Source of the DNA: Saccoglossus kowalevskii
Lineage: Eukaryota; Hemichordata; Enteropneusta; Harrimaniidae
DNA: 64,000 nt
Assembly: GCF_000003605.2 (NCBI RefSeq)
Contig: NW_003139820.1
Span: forward strand, 69,046 to 133,045
Direction: 5' to 3'
Shown: piece after piece, positions 1-13,370 of the stretch
How positions within the stretch are numbered: the stretch's first letter is position 1
How the letters are laid out: each line of letters opens with the position of its first letter
The notes under the pieces: generated by a model
The model's database searches: none
What the model was told of the DNA's origin: nothing
Seen by the model: only the letters and a program-made list of their open reading frames with translations
Program-made: the position numbers and the translations under genes

Positions 1-2140
1 CACACTGGCTGGTAAATGATAAATTGGATTATTTATCTTCGACTTTTATTCTCTCGCTTTATCAGTTGTTGACATAAAGACTGAAATTTGTGTTTGGCCA
101 CCATATGGAGGTGTATGAACTCGGTTATGGTTATAACGTAAAATGGTTCGATGTTGATTGGGGCTGAAATTAGGAATGATAATAGCGTGTTTTTTCTTCT
201 ATGTGTGTACTAGAAACTCATACGACAACTTAGAAGAATATATTAATTATCTCGGTAAAATTAACGTTATCGTCCAAGCTTTTGACACACCCAACGTTCG
301 TATGTAGGGAACTGGAATGCTGACCATGCGATTCGTGTAAATACGGGTCTTATTATTTCGGACTCTGAGGTTATTAGTGAAAGCACAGATAGCATTTCGT
401 ATGTTAGTGAGTCACATTCCATTACCTCATGGTTAGACCATTGTATTTCTGTTGTACATCGCTTTATTACAGATAACCATAATATTTATGACTGTTGCAT
501 CCGATCATTTGCCAATGTCGATTGTGTCCAAAAGGTTGATTCACACCAACTGCCAATTCTCGAACCAGGCTCAACCACGTAACATACACATTAATTGGAC
601 TAAAGCAAAACCACACAATAAAATGATAAAATATACAAAGCATACTAAACTATACTTGAAAACCATTGCTATTCCAGAGGAAGCCATTTGCTGCTCATAT
701 ATTATTTATGAAGCTAGTTGTAACTGTAGTGACATTAATCAGCTCCACAAAGATATTGTGATTGTACTGAAAAAGCAGAACATTTATCGTTTAAAGTTAC
801 ATCCACGGTCAGTTTTGTTCCAGTTCCGGGCAGGTGTTATTAAAGACGCCCATGATTTCATTTACTATATGATGCAATCATCAAGATCAAAATTCAAGCC
901 TGCACTTCGTAGTTGCAGTAAGAATGAAACACCAGAACCAGAAATTGTGGATATGTGCCAAGTGGCCGATCGTTTTGTAGCTATTTTGAATTCCGTGAAA
1001 AATAATCAATATAAAGCGAAAGTTCAAAATTATGTATCTAATGCAGATATTGTGAACATTACCGGTAAGCTACCAACTCAAATGTTACGTGGCTGATGGT
1101 CTGGGCGCCGAGAATCTTAAGTATGCTAACGCATGTGTTAATGTGCCTTTGTCTATATGCATCTCATCCATGTTTTTCCACGGATATATCCCTCCTAAGA
1201 TGTCAAACGTTATCATTCTTCCTCTATTGAAAAATAAAAATGGAGATGTAACCAGCACGAACAACTGTCGTCCCATTGCTATTAGATGTGAACTGTATCT
1301 CTCAATCAATTTGGTTTTAACAATTTCAGTTTTTCGTTTGAAAAGAGCTTAATCGTCATAACTCTTTTGGTAGTAATGTCTTTGTTTTTCTTAATGCGTC
1401 AGAAGCTTTTGACCGAATAAACTACTGGACACTGTTTAGCAAACTAGTAGACCGTCTGGTTCCACCATACATCGTTCTATTTCTTGTGAACTGGTATTCC
1501 TCGCAATACTACTCGCGACTATTTTCTGTATTCAGTGTGTATGTGGATAACTTGAAAATCAAACTCAATAATACCATGTGCGGGTGCCTAGTTGCCAAAA
1601 CCTTATTTATACAGATGACATGTGCGTGATCGCGCCCTCTATCAAGGGTTTGAGAAAACTTCTACATGTTTGTGAAATCTATGCGATCCATCATGATATT
1701 AAATATAATTATACCAAACAAAATGCACTCACTTTTCAGGATGTCTTAAACTTACCACGTTCCCTTTAATTACTATATACGGTCATGACATTAGCTTTGT
1801 TGAGAACTGTATTTATCTCGGTCACGTATTGACAACGTGTGTAAATGACAGAAGGGATATTGACAACCAGAGACGGTCGTTCTGCATAAGAGCTAATAGT
1901 CTTTTACGTGGATTCGCCAAATGCAGTTATCGTGTGAAATGTATTTTATTTAAAACTTTTTGTTCCAGATTTCATTGAAGCCAATTGTGGTGCACGTACC
2001 GTAAAGATAACATGAACGCTCTTAAAGTATGTTATATATGCGCTCTGCAGACGGTTTGGTTATCCAAGTGACTGTAGCGCTAGTACTATGTTCGTCACAA
2101 AGCGAATTAATTTGTTTTTGTGTATTTATCGTAACCTCAT
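1..2140 (+). mobile_element. Decayed non-LTR retrotransposon (LINE) in intron 1 of copy A
   Basis: This is a broken LINE read on the + strand in several frames. From about 330 to 520 the translation resembles the end of an AP-endonuclease domain: SWLDHCISV, then the typical SDHLP signature, reached after a frame change. At 860-960 there is a linker of the type found between endonuclease and reverse transcriptase (RT). RT blocks follow: GLGAENLKYA with NVIILPLLKNKNGD and NNCRPIAI (1089-1290), a palm-type VFLNASEAFDRINYWTLF (about 1378-1440), the catalytic YTDDM (about 1608), and YLGHVLTTCVNDRRDID (about 1810-1870). Frames change and stops interrupt, so it is inactive. The clade is not certain; L2/CR1-like is my guess. 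The same relic, with most of its RT deleted, lies in intron 1 of copy C (49930-51600), so the insertion predates the A/C duplication. The 5' end lies off the window. Confidence 0.8.
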
Positions 2141-2509
2141 TTTGAGTCTGTATATTTCTGACATACTGTGGAAGTCAGCATTTTTCTAACACTGGACAAA
2201 TCAGCTGTAGTAACTTTCACAATTGCTTTTTTTAATCCTGTTCTGCTATGGATCTTATGATTTGAATTAAAGCAATAATAATATATTCAACAGCATTTTC
2301 AAAAGTTAAGATCAAGTACGGTCCGAGCGATTTTTTTTCACATACTAAACAGTTCTTTTCCGATGACCGTTTATCGTATGACTATCGTTCGTGAAGCGTC
2401 CCAAATGGACGTTTTTTTTTCCATTACCGTAGATGCCTCTATTGAACGGGCCCGCAGCTACACTAAGTTACAGACGTAAAAGCAAAAAAATAGCTTCTAT
2501 TTTGTTCAC

Positions 2510-5500
2510 TGTTTTCTGCAAATGGAGTTACCTTTAGACTTCATGGTTACGGGAAACACCAAATCACTTGGAACGTTCAGTCAGTGTGAAGCAGTCAAGG
2601 ATACCCCTACTGAGTCGTCGTTTGATGCGAATTACTGCCTAGTTACTGTTTATGCATTGATACTACCAGTAAGAAAACTGTGCTTTCATATATGCATATG
2701 TACAACAAGATAAATCAATCTTTTCACATACATTTCATCGACAAACGACCACAGATCAAAACAATATTGACGTCTCCAACGGCATTCCAGAATACCATAC
2801 GTATAATTAAAAGGACTAAACAAATACAAATATAATAATTGTGCACGAATACACATGTTCTGTCAAAGACGGAAAGGAAACGATTTACGCTAAACCCTCT
2901 CTATATTAACTATATAATCTTAGACACTAAACTTGGCATAGTCAATTTGGTTTCAAATAATTGTTACATGCGTGTTATCAATTATGTCAATATTATTATT
3001 AATGTAGTCAATTATAAAAGCCTTTAAATTTACAGCGTTAATATGAATGGAGAAATTCAAATTTTCAGTCAATACACTTACAGTAATTCACTGTTTATGG
3101 TACAAATAAATTATTAGTAAAACTTTTGGCCATAAACTGCTTTATTTTATTATTCATAATTTAATTTCAATGCACTACACCATGTCTCAACTAATTAAGG
3201 TTGTCTTAGTCGTTTAAATTAGGATATTGTGTTCCTAAGTCATGTGGAAACGAAGATGTTGTCACAATAGTGGAAACACACAATTATAGAAGAAAATAAC
3301 AACGATTATGATCTGGATGCGGGGGCCATAGTTACAATGTAGGTACAGGTCCAAGGTTTTGTCGTTTTATATCAGAAAAACTACAGTCTTAATTATTTAC
3401 CTGTAGAATTTGAAATAACCGTATCTTGAAATAAAAATTGTCATAGTTGTAATTTGGCAATAAAAGACAGGTCATAAAGTATGCTAGTGTCCGGGGATAC
3501 ATTAGTGTTGCATCATTATCAAATCCGTTGTTCACAATCTTTTGAATTTGAAATCATGGCATAATTACAATGACACTTCCAAAGCACTACAAGGAACGGA
3601 CACACTTCCTGTTCCCGGTTGCACGTGACCAGTTACTGACAATAATGTAGGCGGGACATCACTTGAATCATTCTACCGATAGACTTGCTGGTTTTCCATT
3701 TGACAACACGATCTCTCGCGTATTGTTTTATTCCAGATGTTTCTGTGTCATATTTTGTGTTTTGGTTTTCGTCGGTACAATATATGATATATACATAAAA
3801 ATTAAACGGTGTAATCATGAAAAAGAGTCTTTTCGCAGTAATGCTGGCGACAGAACTATACATCAAGGTAGGTTTTGAACTGGGACGATATATGCAAACA
3901 TCATGATCAGAATAATTTGTATAATGTAGAAATAATGATCCATGGATTCTATGATTTGATAAGCACATATATTACTAATCTTCTTCTGGTGTGCTTTTTA
4001 TAAGGGTATATCCATCAGTTCATCGTGGCGTGTTCGTTCCTGGAAAATGGTCGTAAGATTCTGTCAGCCAGTATAACCTCTCCATATCTGCTGTGTTTGT
4101 ACGGAATACGTGTACTCAGTTTTTCATGGGTGTTCATTGGTCACGTGTTTATAGGACTGCTGATTGTTACTGGTACTTGACATTACGTTTTGTTGTTTTC
4201 ATTACTCTTTGGCTGAACTAGAAATTGAAGGAACAGACAATTATTTCATTGGAAATTCCTAAATTACCGCATGTTATTTTTGTAATAGAATTTTAACAGT
4301 ATGAAACCAGACAAGTTTTTTTTTATGTTGCAAGTTCGCACACAGCTAAATTTACACATTGAAACTAATTGAAACTGATTTGACTATGTAAACATAGAAT
4401 GTAAATGCACGGATCTGTTTGTACAGAATGCCAGTTCATCCCTCATTATTTATGTGGACCATGTTAAAAAGATCTCAAACCATTATGAGGCCAAAGAAAA
4501 CAAATACGGTGTTTCCAGTATTAGAGTAGTTAGGCAAGGATTTTATTATTATTTTAGATTTGTTCCCAACATGTTCAGTCTACATCAAATACAATCATTT
4601 TGAACAATTGGTTTTTGACATGATGATATTAATATCAACTTTTGTTCATTTCCATAAAAATAAAATTTGGCCTTAATAACAACACAACACAGGTCATTGT
4701 TTCAGGTGGAGGTAAGTGACAAGAACTGTTGATCGGTGGCACCATTTCAAGAATGGCAGCTAGCGACAGCAACATTTTCACTGATGTATATGTGTATGTA
4801 GACATCAGCACAAAGAATTGCACGAATCAGTTTCTGCCTAATAAATTACAGTTAAGTGCATTCCTGCTGTGCCCATTTATCTACAATAGCAACATCACAA
4901 GCATGATAAGAGAATTTATGTTGTACACATTGCAGCCCTTGATGTTTCTTGCATGTGACACAAATCAACCTAAATAACACAAAAAATGTAGTGGGCCGAA
5001 CAATGGCCATAAAAAAGTAAGAATGGGTACAGCCAGCCATACCAATTCATGTGGTGAATGAAATGCAATTTCTTGCAGGACTTTCTGCTCAATACTACAC
5101 AGTGTGTGGTAGCCTATGCCGAATAATCAATGGCGTGGCCACAAATGAAATCATGAAAATCAATCATGATCACATACTTCATAGACACTATAACATTACA
5201 TTAATAAATCATATCCATGCCCCATGCTACATCCAAGGTCATCATTTCGCCAATGCCATTCCTGCAATTTCATTATTGGTGGCTGCATAGGCCAGACTAT
5301 TAATATACACATATCGTATTTACACATTACAAGTAATATACACATAAGTATTTACACATATCGGCCCTAATTTGTGGTTTTAGATGCTAAATTGATCGAT
5401 GCATCGTGACAACGGTGGCCGTGCAGGACCGGTAGGTTAGGCAATTGTAACTAGTCGCACCGTGCATGTGCACATCACACAAATCATATGAGTTCACAGG

Positions 5501-7840
5501 CCATAGGCCTAGTAAATCGCTGTCATCATTTTATGTACGATTCAATGGCAACGACATGCTTCCGCGGTTGCAATGGGACGTCACGTTTATTTTTGGCCAA
5601 TAGATTCCCTGATTCATGACATCATGTGCCAATAAATCATGAAAATCGGCTTTGTTAAGCGATGAAGGCGTTTAGTTCAAAACACTGAATAATCATAGCA
5701 TGGTATGCGGAGTTTTATAGGTAAAGCAACTGTTAAGAATATATTTAAATTTGTGTACCTATAGTACTCTGTATGGCGTCCTCGGTTGGCTGGCAAAATA
5801 ATCTACGTCATCGAAATGTGCGTGTACGTGTACTGTAGACAATTTCCATGACGCTGCATTGCATGCGTGGAATCGAAGTCACGATTTTTGCGTGTTAAAT
5901 TATCTCCGCGTGTTTCAACAAATAATTCACTTTTTTCCCGTGAAAACGTCGTCAATCTTATTTTATTAATCTGAACTTTGTTATAACAGCGCACATTACA
6001 CCCAAATACGCGTCTTTGTTTGATTTCCGACACCCACTATTGATTCTCGATTCAGTACTAATTACGCGTTCAAGAATGACCTGGTGATCCTAAATTGACC
6101 TCGTATGAAAATACTGCCGCCTACCGCCTGCGTCTAGGAGCTCTGTGGACAAAATGCACTATGCAGTTTGCACAGTTTGAACTACGACTTTGGTAGGTAA
6201 TCTGCACAGTCCAGCCCAAGAATTCGGTTGGCAACTTGCACTATTCCTTCTAGGAGTTCGGTGGGCAGGAGTTCTAGTTTTAATTTTTAAATTTTCAAGA
6301 ATTTAGTTCTTCTTGCAACACAATGAATGTCACTCATGATTACGTAGAAATACAATATGACAACTGCAGACATTATCTCCATAAACGTCACTAAACGTCA
6401 TGCACAACAAAGTACTTAGTATTCAATTTTATTTACAGTTGCGGTAACTATTTCAAGTGGTGTTCTCTCTGAAACAAGTTAAAAAACATTTTACTCGTTT
6501 TGAATCACTAATCACTGTAATTCAACAAATTAGTAAGGGTGATGAACAATAATGAACAACACTTGTTTCATGTACTGAACACAAATTTCGCATACATTTA
6601 GGAATTATGTTCAAATAAAAGTAAAATTAGGTTGAACCATAAATATAGGTGAATTCCGATGGTAATAAAATAATTCAATGCGTTACGGATGTGTAGACTG
6701 TATTATTTTATGTAGCACGATTTGTAATACTTGGGATACCTGTTTCATGAATAAAAATGTTTGCGGCCACGTAACATTTTTTAGACATAAACACTGAATA
6801 ATCTTCTTCTTCAGAACCACAGAACACATTGATATGTTCAATAGGAAGTATTGTTTTTACAAATGCAACATTTAGCTGATTATTTTGAAATTGTCTATAT
6901 TGCATCTTTATACCAAACTCCTTCAACTCGCTATTTTGCTGCTGTAAATTCGTAATCTCCGGCAACTAATATTTAAAATAATCACGTGATTTTATCATTC
7001 AGGTCTTCTGTCATGGAAGATTTGGATACCATTGTCACGACTCACATTCAGTGCATACATGATACATCTTCCTGTCATTGCTATGGGATACCTGAGCCGT
7101 GATAGGTTTTTATTCTATGACGTATACAATGTGGTGAGTAAACATGTGGTACAGGTTGATATGCTGTGGCGTATACATACACATTTTCTATGACGTATGC
7201 AATATTGAGTCAATTTACACTGAGAATTTGAATTGAGATATAAATTCCAATTCGCTACAGCTAATACCTGCTGATACATTGTGAAAGCAAGTAGAATTAT
7301 GAAAATTCGTTCTCTTTAAGTAAAATTGTTTCATTTGCCAAGGGAACCATTGTATTTTAAACAAAGGTTATATTTATTTTGCTTACTGGGTTCTGTTTAA
7401 TAGTGAATTTAATCTAGATAGTAGTTGGTCATGTTAATGTGTTATCTAGCATAGCACACTTCTAAACTTAATTTATTGAACGAGAATGAACCAAATTTGT
7501 TATATTTTCATTATATGTTTGTGCCCAAATACCATAATATTAAAGTAAATATATTGAGAATCATCACCTTGAAATTGAAGCCATATTTTCAAATCATTGT
7601 ATGAAAACCCCACTCTGCCCTTCAGTCTTATTATTGAGTTCGTCCCTAGAGGTGTCATTTCTTTCTTCATTCATCAATGGCAAACAAACAACAACATATA
7701 CACTTTTTGATTTTCATTTGCAGGTTTATTTGATACTTGGGGGAATTATCCTAACTCTTGCTGTGGCGTTTACCATATCCGTATTTTTAGAAAGCCCAAC
7801 CATTGGCTGGGAGAAAATAGTACTGAAGAGAAAGAAGTGA
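2510..7840 (+). pseudogene. NRF-6-like acyltransferase pseudogene, copy A (exons 2-6 and 13-14 only)
   Basis: This is a broken paralogue of genes B and C. Exon 1 would lie off the left edge. Recognisable exons are 2 (2510-2668), 3 (from 3210), the tail of 4 (to 3338), 5 (3737-3867), 6 (4005-4172), 13 (7003-7133) and 14 (7724-7840, TGA at 7838). Exon 6 still has the family hallmark GIRVLSFSWVFIGH. Lesions seen against C: the acceptor AG of exon 2 is missing (ttcactg for ttcacagtg); exon 2 has a further 2-nt deletion just after; intron 3 and the first part of exon 4 are collapsed so that exon 3 runs through filler into the exon 4 tail with no donor; exons 7-12 are absent, replaced by unrelated DNA at 4392-6117; and exon 13 has lost 12 nt (4 codons, in frame). 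Exons 5, 6 and 14 keep normal length and intact splice sites. No complete acyltransferase domain can be made. Confidence 0.9.
4392..6117. other. Unrelated segment replacing exons 7-12 in pseudogene A
   Basis: Alignment of copy A with copy C stops at about 4391 (54055 in C) and resumes at about 6118 with the intron 12 sequence shared with B (about 33950) and C (about 58660). The 1.7 kb between is not found elsewhere in the window and replaces the stretch that holds exons 7-12 in the intact genes. It contains only short open frames (for example 4729-4977 and 5051-5290) that I do not recognise, and no clear terminal repeats. It could be a decayed transposon or filler from the deletion event. Confidence 0.6.
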
Positions 7841-10194
7841 ACACTGAGAATCGTAACACCTGTGTTACAGTGCAAAGAAGAGCAGTAATCTCAGCTTCCA
7901 CGCAATAATTTGTTCTGTGTTTTGAATACCTGACGTTTTCTCCAAAAAGTATGTCACATGTCAGAGAAAGTGATATGTTAGATCAGAACGGGAACTTGCA
8001 CCGTACGCCTAATTCATACTAAACATGTAAACTAAGAAGAAATTTGTGTGGCCGCTATTTTTGAATCACTTGATTTTGGGATAAAGTGATAATTCACAAA
8101 ATCAAATATGACGTATCTTGGAAAAAGAAAATTATTGTGACATGAAATTATAAAATATATGTGATATATGACAATATATAAAATATATGACAATGAAAGT
8201 TAGACATGCTTTGATAATTAGATCATAAGTTTATTCTCTAGAGTGCAACCAATCACTTTTCTGTTGTAGTGAGAATAACGTTACTCGAATTACATGCATT
8301 GAACTTAGCGTCTTATTTTAAATTGGTAGCGCTCCAAAAATGAGTACCAAAAGAAAAAAAATCAACAACAAAAATCGAGCGCCTCAGACCTGCCCCTGGA
8401 ACTAATTAAACATGTATGAGAGCTATTCAGTATGTTCATCATAATGATGAAGTTTCAGTCAAATATGTTACGTGATAATAAATACAAATTGGTAATAATA
8501 TGCATGGTTTTCACCTCTAAAATAATACGATATGTATATTATTATAAAAGCAATATATCATTATTCATTAAAATTTGTGGCACTGGAGATATTATTCAAA
8601 TTAAGTAATTAATAATCTCAAAATCAGACACGCGGTGCTCGATTGAACAGACATACATTCTAAACGTTCTAAACAGTGTTTTAAGAACTTTTAAACCAAG
8701 AGTTTTGTCGGAGCGATTGGCTTTGTGAACATTTTAAAAGTTTTTTTTTGGCAGATATAATGATCTTGTGGTTAAATACAATAACACCATTAAAAATATG
8801 ATCGCCGTGTTATCAATATAACTTGGTTGATGACATCAGCGTCCATACAAAAACACTCGATTGGGACTCAGAATGATATATTGTTTGTGCCACGTGTGGG
8901 GCAGATATGTGCACTCACTCGACATTACTCTATATATACTATGGAATCCTTATGCTATTCTTTTACTTATTTGACAATAAAATGTACTGCACTTGTCAGT
9001 TGTTTTGTTCCCGTGAATTGTTTTTATCAAACAGTCTTTTGTTTTTGTGTTCTTAGACTTTTGTTTTAATGATCTACGACTGAGTATGTTATTTATATTT
9101 ACATTGTGTACTACGCACATGGAAGTCAAATATAGTTTGTACTGAATGAATAGCAGCTTGACTCAATCATTTAACAGTAATATCCGTCTGTTCCATAGTA
9201 GGACATAGATGATCTTGGAATATGTACATACCTGATGAGTGTTTGGTGAAAATGTGTGCATATTAACTACCTAATTCAAATTCAAGCATTTTCACTTTTT
9301 TTCACAGATTCATCTAGTAATGTGCATCTAATCACTCTAAGTGCGCATACATGACGCGTAATTTGGAGCCGTCGTTTTGCAGTTTGTTACTGTGGCTAAG
9401 TGAGGCCCGCGTTTGTGTGCAGTGAAAAGAGACATGAGTTCAAGTCTACATCTTATGTGTTCGTAATATGCCTGTAATTTATACTAGTTCTAGTGACCAA
9501 ATGACAAATCTTGGCTTGTTATGTTCAATTTAGTTCATTTTGTAATTCCATCAGTTAAGGATTCGTTATGTTGTACAAAAGTATTAATATTAAGCTTACA
9601 TATTAGATTACATGACAAATTGTCAGACGGACTTAATCCAATATGGTCAAAAGGAAATTTACGAATCCAAAACACAAAATAAGACAACCAATAAGGCTTT
9701 TAGGTACATAGTTACATCAGTACCTAACATAAATCTTCCATGAAGTGCTGCATAGAACACATTTACACTTTACCTCAAAATTGTTTAAATTTTAAATACT
9801 GTGGGGTTTCAATCTAAAACGCAGTAATGTTCCAAAAAGTTTCGAACAATTTTGTATTCGATATTTGATGGCATACCCATATCAACAATCAATATTGCGG
9901 AATGTATAGAGCTTATTTTTGAGATAGCATTGGGTTGAGTAAGAGGTGCCAGCACACGTATCAGCAAAACTCTTGCGCAATTTGTAAAATAATAGTAGCT
10001 ATAAATTTATAGATTTTCAATAAACAGTTTTATATATATTCATAGTAGTTACTGAATTGCAACCTATTTGTAGAATAAGAAACTGTAGAAAATGCATTCT
10101 GCTTATGAATACGAATGTTGCTAAAAACAAAAACATGTGTGGACCAACGGTCAGAACAATGGATCACATGACCAAATTTATTAATGATAAACCA
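7841..10194. repeat. Duplicated 3' flank of copy A (spacer block X)
   Basis: This 3' flank of pseudogene A aligns with the flank of B (43068-46110, interrupted by an insertion) and of C (60170-62160). Easy anchors are the stretches around 8860-8950, 43610-43700 and 61190-61280, and the AT-rich run near 9480-9600, 45350-45500 and 61670-61800. A resembles C more than B: both keep the 8230-8300 / 60540-60610 stretch that B lacks. The short open frame 8827-9069 shifts or breaks in the other two copies, so it is not a gene. I see no coding region here. Confidence 0.8.
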
Positions 10195-10930
10195 TAGTTG
10201 ATTTACTCTGCAGTATGAATCAATTCACCAGTAAATTATTTCTTGTTCCTATAGCATCAGTAATTCTCTAATGGGTGTGTTCAGTTATGTGTGATCATTT
10301 ACTAACTTCACATCTTTTAAATACATGTTTCCATGTCGTCATGGAGGTCAGCATCATCCGTTATCAGCATCATCAATTTCATTCGAATTGCAAAGGAAAA
10401 GTCTCATATTCTGGTGTAAAATCGCATAGAACCTATAGTATAGGTATAGTGAAATTGGACACTACAAGACATACATTTTGTTGTGTGATGGTTGTCTGAA
10501 GGGTCCACCAATGCCAGTAAATGCTAGTTGTTCTGTGTCTCCGTGCTGAATGGGGGGGGGGGTATTTAGACCCACGCAGGTTCCAAGCATTACTAATTTC
10601 CGGAGGTTGGCATGTCAACCAGATTCCGACTGTGTGGTCACCACAACACTGGTAGCTGGGCAGTCCGCAGTACAGTTTTCAATGAACTAGTATATTCAAG
10701 CGTTCGAATATCAGGTGGTTTCCACGGTTATGTTGATACTCGTGATCGATAGCCAGTGTCTAATTACACAAATACCTAGTTGCTCTATTCTCCAAAATTT
10801 CAGAATTTCAAATTTGTCCACGCAAGTAACAGTTCTGTCAAATTCAACTGCACTAAGCTTTGCTCCTACTATTAAGGGTTTCTGTCCCTTTTCATTGTAT
10901 TGTATGTAACCTGCATCAATGAATCTCTCT
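10195..10930. other. Segment found only in the A-B spacer
   Basis: About 740 bp separates spacer blocks X and Y here, whereas in the B-C spacer the two blocks are nearly adjacent (near 46110-46125). The segment has a poly-G run near 10552-10561 and a few short open frames without recognisable similarity. Either it was inserted between A and B, or the B-C spacer lost it. I see no terminal repeats that decide which. Confidence 0.5.
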
Positions 10931-13370
10931 GAGTAGGGTAATAAATACCATAAAAAGAGACAGTTATTATACAAACAAAAATCTCTTTATTTAACACTAC
11001 AACATGTCTGAAAATAAATGACTCATGACATTGACGCTGCAGGTCAGCGTCCTCTCATTCATTTCAATGATTTTTTACTAAACTATACTAGCCCTAACAA
11101 TTGCATACTCAGCAATCAGTTTATACTGATAATGCCTTGAATGAAATGCGTAGTTTTGCGAAAAAACACCGGCGGCAAAGCGCCATTTTAGCCAAAATTG
11201 ACTAGTAAAGCGTCATATGACATAGGTCTGTGCTACGACAGCGCGTTCTTTTACGACACAACTAATTCTGTACTTTGTTTAAAACAGTACTTTGACCTAC
11301 GCTGACTACGGTGCGACCTTTACCCCAAGTTCTCTATCACACAGAGCTCAAATGTTACTTTTTCATAGGCCAAAAATTAATTTTCATTCCATCACATTAT
11401 ATTATCGGAAGGTTTGGACTATGCAATCATAGGAAATGTAGTAATTGCAAACAGGAAATCCGACTTATTACAATCTTATTCCTCTGAGTTTCATTAAGAA
11501 TTAAATTATTGCTTTTATTAAGAATGAAAAAACATTTTAAAAAAATGTCATCCCAGTTTGGTACAAAATTGCAACTTAATATGCAATCATTTCAAACTAA
11601 ATAATCTACATATATTTAATGCCTCTGTTTAATTGGCATTGATGCGTGTAAGCTATTTATGACCTAGAAATGAACATTGTCTGAATGCACTAATCATGAC
11701 GTAATTGTTCATCGCGCACCAACAATTAAGAAACCAATAGTCAACAGTATGAGTGGCTTAAATAACACGATAATTTAGATACAATATGGGAACAGACTTC
11801 GTGAACTGCGTTGGTACTTTTACGTGGTTACCAATAGACAATTTATGTAATCTGATGTTGTTTTGGAATGTGGTCGATATCTCGGATTTTGTATTTTTTG
11901 TAGTGCATACCTTGATTCATGGCGTGTTATTTATCAATACTTGTGTCTTGATGGTGTCGTCTATATAGATACACAGTAAAGTAATGAATAGATAATTCAA
12001 ATATGGCGGAATAGTGACTCATTATTGATAAATATTCATGATGTACACACACCTTTTGTGAACTATGACCAATGACGTAGAGATGACTTGAATTGAAGTT
12101 GTGATTATCAAATCAAGCTGTTCAGTTGAGACGTTAAGTACAGTTTTATTTCAGAAAACATGGAACTGCTGTACAAACTGGTGATATTGATGTTACTTCC
12201 AAGCCACTGTTCCCATGTATCAGCGCACGCTCTCAGCAAATGTTTTGCACCATTTGCCGCCAAACTCTCTGTTTCTGAATCGCTCTTTCCAGATATTGTT
12301 GAGACTGTAAATTCTAATGACTTTAAATATTTGTCATTAGTGGAAGACGTTTGGAAAGCAGCGTCCCGCCTCCCATGTGTACGGAACAATGGGTCGAGTA
12401 ACTTGGTCCACAGCACAGCACGGATGAATATATCTGAGCAATGTCGTCGTGATCTGGAAGAATATTACTGCGATCTTGAAGAATCTAAACTATACGCTTT
12501 ACAGAGTATGTATTTTTATCCATCGCTTTTATTCTCATATAACTGTTTTTACGTCAAGGAATCCACATTTGTGTTTGCCCTAAAACTTAATAGTTGCCTT
12601 ATTGTTCAAGGTTAAGACAATATTTGATCACTGGCATACAATAAATACAGGTAAAGGTCAATGTCAGCGGGTGTAACGACGCTGTTATGTACAAAATATC
12701 CACGACAACCCAGAATGTACGAAATAACTGAATTATGTGTTGTTGGTTTGATATTAAATGTACGAAATAACAGAATTCTGTGTTTTTGGCGAGTTGCTGG
12801 TTTGATATTAATGTATTGTCAATGTACTAGCTGTTCTCAAGTATCACATAATATTCTACGTACATGGTGAGCACAATCGACGTGCATTAACATTTCGTCA
12901 TAGCAAATTAGTTAATTTGATATGTCACATGACATACTCATAACGTCGGATACTGACAATCATGTTTCACTCTAAATGCTTGAAAGTTGGGGTTCTATTT
13001 GATATTATTCGTACTGATCCCGGATGGTCCGAATTTTGACCCCACAATTTTGGTAATTTCTTACCAAAAAAATGTCCCACGTCGATGTCTTTGAGTCAAT
13101 TGGCTGCAGAGCATTTCTACCCAAAATGAAGGTACATACCTCTCTGTGACCGCACTACAAGTGCAGCAATTAAACGTGTTATTAAATAGAACAAGATGGT
13201 CCGAGATTAACTGCTTAGCAACAGAATCACACTTAAAAAGGTCGACCTGAGTTTACCTAGAACAATGCTGGCGTGTTTCTATAGACCGCACATTTATGAT
13301 GTATATTCTGAAGTAGATGTGTCATGTGCATCATGGAATACTACGTAGTTGATCATACGATAAGATGTGC
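10931..13370. repeat. Duplicated 5' region and exon 1 of gene B (block Y)
   Basis: This aligns closely with 46120-48545, upstream of and through exon 1 of gene C. It covers about 1.2 kb before the start codon, exon 1, and the beginning of intron 1, and ends where the two copies diverge (after the shared stretch at about 13350 and 48530). The upstream part must hold the promoter of B, but since it was copied with the gene, similarity alone does not mark regulatory sites. I see no certain TATA box or transcription start. Confidence 0.75.

Noticed and set aside
3633-3968. 111-codon minus-strand open frame over exon 5 of copy A
   Set aside because: It is the complement of a recognised NRF-like exon and its flanks.
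4700-5300. Possible Harbinger-type transposon gene in the segment replacing exons 7-12
   Set aside because: I could not find a DDE or Myb-type motif on either strand; left as unrecognised.
8827-9069. Small protein in the gene flank, seemingly repeated in three copies
   Set aside because: The three paralogous flanks do not keep the frame, so conservation reflects segmental duplication, not coding.
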